Of a stretch of 45,795 nt of DNA, positions 43,676-45,795 are shown piece by piece. Below the pieces are notes generated by a model. It saw nothing but the letters and a program-made list of their open reading frames with translations, was not told the DNA's origin and made no database searches. Each line of letters starts with the position of its first letter. The stretch's first letter is position 1. A program made the position numbers and the translations under genes. Source of the DNA: Lachnospiraceae bacterium (lineage in GTDB: Bacteria > Bacillota > Clostridia > Lachnospirales > Lachnospiraceae); assembly GCA_017936785.1 (NCBI GenBank), contig JAGBEV010000064.1, positions 1 to 45,795 on the forward strand, written 5' to 3'.

Positions 43676-43890
43676 TGCTGTGGCATGATAGCAATGAAGC
43701 GTGAGGTTGCTGCACATGGTTGCAGGTTTTCCGTGGAGCGAATGTCAAGTTAGGAAACTGACGACAAGTCACTGTACAAACATAAATGTCTATCAGAGAG
43801 ATAGAAACGACGTGTGAAAGTCCTTAGGACACACACGGGAGAGTGTACAGTCACCGCTTGTCGTACTTAAGAAACAAAAGTGCGAAAAGG
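43676..43890 (+). promoter_or_regulatory. Structured leader RNA of the S10 operon
   Basis: The ~230-base leader contains a long-range helix, ACGACAAG (43761-43768) with CTTGTCGT (43857-43864) extended by ACTGTACA (43771-43778) with TGTACAGT (43844-43851). Inside it are two hairpins: TCTATC/GATAGA (43789-43805) and GTGTG...GTCC/GGAC...CACAC (43812-43836). This multibranch fold directly before rpsJ is the position where r-protein autoregulation (L4 in other bacteria) is known for S10 operons. The ligand here is not shown. Confidence 0.7.
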
Positions 43891-43904
43891 AGGCGACTTT
43901 TTTT

Positions 43905-44219
43905 ATGGCAAATCAGCAGGTAATGAGAATTACATTAAAAGCTTACGATCATCAGTTAGTTGATGCATCTGCCAAAAAAATCATCGAAACAGTCAAAAAG
44001 AACGGATCTCAGGTAAGTGGCCCTGTACCCCTTCCTACTAAAAAGGAAGTTGTTACCATCTTAAGAGCTACTCACAAGTACAAAGATTCCCGTGAACAGT
44101 TCGAACAGAGAACTCACAAGAGACTGATCGACGTAATGGCACCTACACAGAAAACTGTAGATGCATTACAGAGACTTGAGATGCCCGCTGGTGTTTTCAT
44201 CGGCATCAAAATGAAATAA
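43905..44219 (+). CDS. rpsJ: 30S ribosomal protein S10
   Basis: The 104-residue product is full-length S10: [19 protein letters not shown] at the start, the loop [19 protein letters not shown], and [12 protein letters not shown]. It is part of the 30S head and also a transcription antitermination partner of NusB. AAAAGGAGG precedes the ATG. It is the first gene of the S10 operon here, after the structured leader. Confidence 0.98.
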   Translation: MANQQVMRITLKAYDHQLVDASAKKIIETVKKNGSQVSGPVPLPTKKEVVTILRATHKYKDSREQFEQRTHKRLIDVMAPTQKTVDALQRLEMPAGVFIGIKMK

Positions 44220-44348
44220 TTTCAAAGTAACAGATTAGATCCTTAAATTAGGTTTATATAGAAGCAACGAAAAGTTCCACTTATATGTACCTGGATCTAG
44301 TATGAACGGCGAGGGAAACCAATGACCCGTTCCGCTGTAGAAACAAGG
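44220..44348 (+). promoter_or_regulatory. Structured rpsJ-rplC intergenic region
   Basis: The 139-base gap contains TTAGATCC (near 44235-44242) complementary to GGATCTAG (near 44293-44300), an inner AGGT/ACCT with TATATA/TATATG pairing, and a second hairpin GAACGG/CCGTTC (near 44305-44332). No extra ORF or promoter is seen. It may be a second regulatory RNA before rplC. Confidence 0.45.
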
Positions 44349-44358
44349 AGGTAACAAA

Positions 44359-45042
44359 ATGAAGAAAGCTATTTTAGCATCAAAAGTCGGAATGACTCAA
44401 ATCTTCGATGAAGACGGCACTTTAATTCCTGTAACCGTTCTTCAGGCAGGACCTTGTGTTGTAACCCAGATCAAAACAGTAGAAAATGACGGTTACAGTG
44501 CAGTACAGGTCGGATTTGTTGATAAGAAAGAAAAAATCGTCAACAAAGACAAAGCAGGAAAGAAAGAAATCGTTCACAGACATGGCGTAAACAAACCTTT
44601 AAAAGGTCATTTTGACAAAGCAGGCGTTTCCGCAAAGAGATATGTGAGAGAGTTCAAGTTTGAAAACACAGATGAGTATGCACTCGGTGCAGAGATCAAA
44701 GCTGACATCTTTGAAGCTGGCGACAAAGTAGACGCAAGCGCAATTTCCAAAGGTAAAGGCTTCCAGGGTGCGATCAAGAGATTCGGTCAGCACAGAGGAC
44801 CTATGGCTCACGGTTCCAAATTCCACCGTCATCAGGGTTCCAATGGTGCTTGTTCTTCCCCTTCCAAGGTATTCAAAGGAAAAGGAATGCCTGGTCATAT
44901 GGGATGCAAGAAAGTAACGATCCAGAATCTTCAGGTTGTAAGAGTTGATGCTGAGAAGAACTTACTTTTAATCAAAGGTGCAGTACCGGGACCTAAAAAA
45001 GCATTAGTAACAATCAAAGAAACAGTTAAGGCTGAAGCTTAA
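44359..45042 (+). CDS. rplC: 50S ribosomal protein L3
   Basis: The 227-residue product begins [16 protein letters not shown] and has the conserved [21 protein letters not shown] and [20 protein letters not shown] regions, whose Gln is the usual methylation site in L3. It binds the 3' end of 23S rRNA near the peptidyl transferase centre. AAGGAGG precedes the start. It follows rpsJ after an unusually long, structured gap. Confidence 0.98.
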   Translation: MKKAILASKVGMTQIFDEDGTLIPVTVLQAGPCVVTQIKTVENDGYSAVQVGFVDKKEKIVNKDKAGKKEIVHRHGVNKPLKGHFDKAGVSAKRYVREFKFENTDEYALGAEIKADIFEAGDKVDASAISKGKGFQGAIKRFGQHRGPMAHGSKFHRHQGSNGACSSPSKVFKGKGMPGHMGCKKVTIQNLQVVRVDAEKNLLLIKGAVPGPKKALVTIKETVKAEA

Positions 45043-45067
45043 TTAGGACGAAAGGAGGACCATTCAG

Positions 45068-45688
45068 ATGGCAAACGTATCTGTTTATAATATGGAAGGC
45101 AAGGAAGTCGGCACAATGGACTTAAACGATGCGGTATTCGGTGTTGAAGTAAATGAACACTTAGTACACTTAGCAGTTGTTGCACAGCTTGCCAACAAAC
45201 GTCAGGGAACACAGAAAGCAAAAACTCGTTCTGAAGTTTCCGGTGGCGGAAGAAAACCTTGGAGACAGAAAGGAACCGGTCATGCAAGACAGGGTTCAAC
45301 AAGATCTCCCCAGTGGACAGGAGGCGGCGTTGTATTTGCTCCTACTCCCAGAGATTACACAATCAAATTAAACAAGAAAGAAAAACAGGCTGCATTAAAA
45401 TCTGCTTTAACAAGCAAAGTGCAGGAAGGAAGCCTGATCGTAGTTGATGAATTAAAATTTGACGAGATCAAAACAAAAGCTTTCAAAACAGTTATGGACA
45501 ATTTAAAAGTTGAGAAGGGCTTGGTAGTTTTAGCTGATAATGATGCAAATACCGTATTATCCGCAAGAAACTTAGACAAGATCGATACAACTCTTACAAA
45601 CACCATTAACGTATATGATGTTATGAAAGCAAAGAAGGTAGTTCTGACAAAGGACTCTGTTGCAAAACTTGAGGAGGTGTATGCATAA
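45068..45688 (+). CDS. rplD: 50S ribosomal protein L4
   Basis: The 206-residue product is typical L4: a basic loop ([21 protein letters not shown] and following [15 protein letters not shown]) reaching into the exit tunnel and a conserved C-terminal globular part. L4 binds 23S rRNA and in several bacteria represses its own operon through the S10 leader. GAAAGGAGG precedes the start. Its stop overlaps the rplW start by one base. Confidence 0.98.
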   Translation: MANVSVYNMEGKEVGTMDLNDAVFGVEVNEHLVHLAVVAQLANKRQGTQKAKTRSEVSGGGRKPWRQKGTGHARQGSTRSPQWTGGGVVFAPTPRDYTIKLNKKEKQAALKSALTSKVQEGSLIVVDELKFDEIKTKAFKTVMDNLKVEKGLVVLADNDANTVLSARNLDKIDTTLTNTINVYDVMKAKKVVLTKDSVAKLEEVYA

Positions 45689-45795
45689 TGGCAGCAATCC
45701 AGTATTATGACGTTATCCTGAAACCGGTTGTAACAGAAAAGAGTATGTCCGGTATGGGAGAAAAGAAATACACATTCCTGGTTCATCCGGAAGCA
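45688..45795 (+). CDS. rplW: 50S ribosomal protein L23 (partial)
   Basis: The ATG at 45688 overlaps the last base of the rplD stop codon, with GAGGAGG ending about ten bases upstream. The visible 36 residues ([15 protein letters not shown]...) match the N-terminus of L23, where the TEKS motif is highly conserved. The gene continues beyond the window. Confidence 0.95.
   Translation, partial: MAAIQYYDVILKPVVTEKSMSGMGEKKYTFLVHPEA

Noticed and set aside
43676-43905. T-box leader before rpsJ
   Set aside because: No T-box sequence or specifier-loop pattern is present; the structure and position fit a ribosomal protein leader better.
1-45795. CRISPR array, tRNA or rRNA genes
   Set aside because: No regularly spaced direct repeats, no cloverleaf with a TTCGA arm and no rRNA-like stretches were seen on either strand.

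Overview
The window looks like a core-chromosome segment of a Gram-positive anaerobe of the Lachnospiraceae (Clostridium cluster XIVa; Blautia, Dorea or Roseburia type). The evidence is moderate-to-low GC, strong AGGAGG-type ribosome binding sites, many lipoproteins with short lipoboxes, LytTR and YtrA-type GntR regulators, a soluble multi-PAS hybrid kinase of a type common in gut clostridia, DUF4190/DUF2752/DUF4474/DUF3021 proteins and a canonical S10 ribosomal operon. The genus cannot be fixed from the sequence alone.

Layout. 1-135 is the right end of an IS66-family element. 304-4313 is an AT-rich accessory block: a CPBP protease and several orphan proteins. 4411-5897 holds a ferritin-like diiron protein convergent with a MarR-GNAT fusion regulator that has a large palindromic operator. 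6062-10855 holds a 1186-residue hybrid histidine kinase, a 25-residue membrane miniprotein and an AraC regulator. 10978-13518 (minus) holds an alanine-rich secreted 40-residue repeat protein and a DUF4474/metallophosphoesterase operon. 13677-19704 holds an exporter-type ABC protein, a double DUF305 protein, a lipoprotein and an ABC-2 type ATPase/permease cassette. 19782-23005 holds a MATE transporter, a Bax-inhibitor-like protein with an Asn/Tyr-rich tail, and mntP behind a yybP-ykoY manganese riboswitch. 23126-26811 holds a LytTR/DUF3021 pair, a zinc-ribbon membrane protein and another ABC cassette.

26962-30207 is the least explained part: three orphan proteins, one resembling the C-terminal domain of the flagellar cap protein FliD, grouped with an orphan LytTR response regulator; a sigma-28-like -10 element lies upstream of the first. 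30369-31898 holds an FMN-dependent alpha-hydroxy-acid oxidase with an unusual Cys-rich N-terminus and a YbaK-type editing protein. 32104-35675 is a cell-envelope operon: LCP ligase, GT-C membrane glycosyltransferase and amidase lipoprotein. 35900-39400 is a GntR-ABC ATPase-permease operon paralogous to the cassette at 17051-19704.

39463-43589 holds a SAM methyltransferase, a DUF2752 protein, two tandem DUF4190 proteins and a PutP-type sodium/solute symporter. From 43641 the S10 ribosomal operon begins, with a strongly structured leader RNA, then rpsJ, rplC, rplD and the start of rplW. No tRNA, rRNA or CRISPR array was seen.
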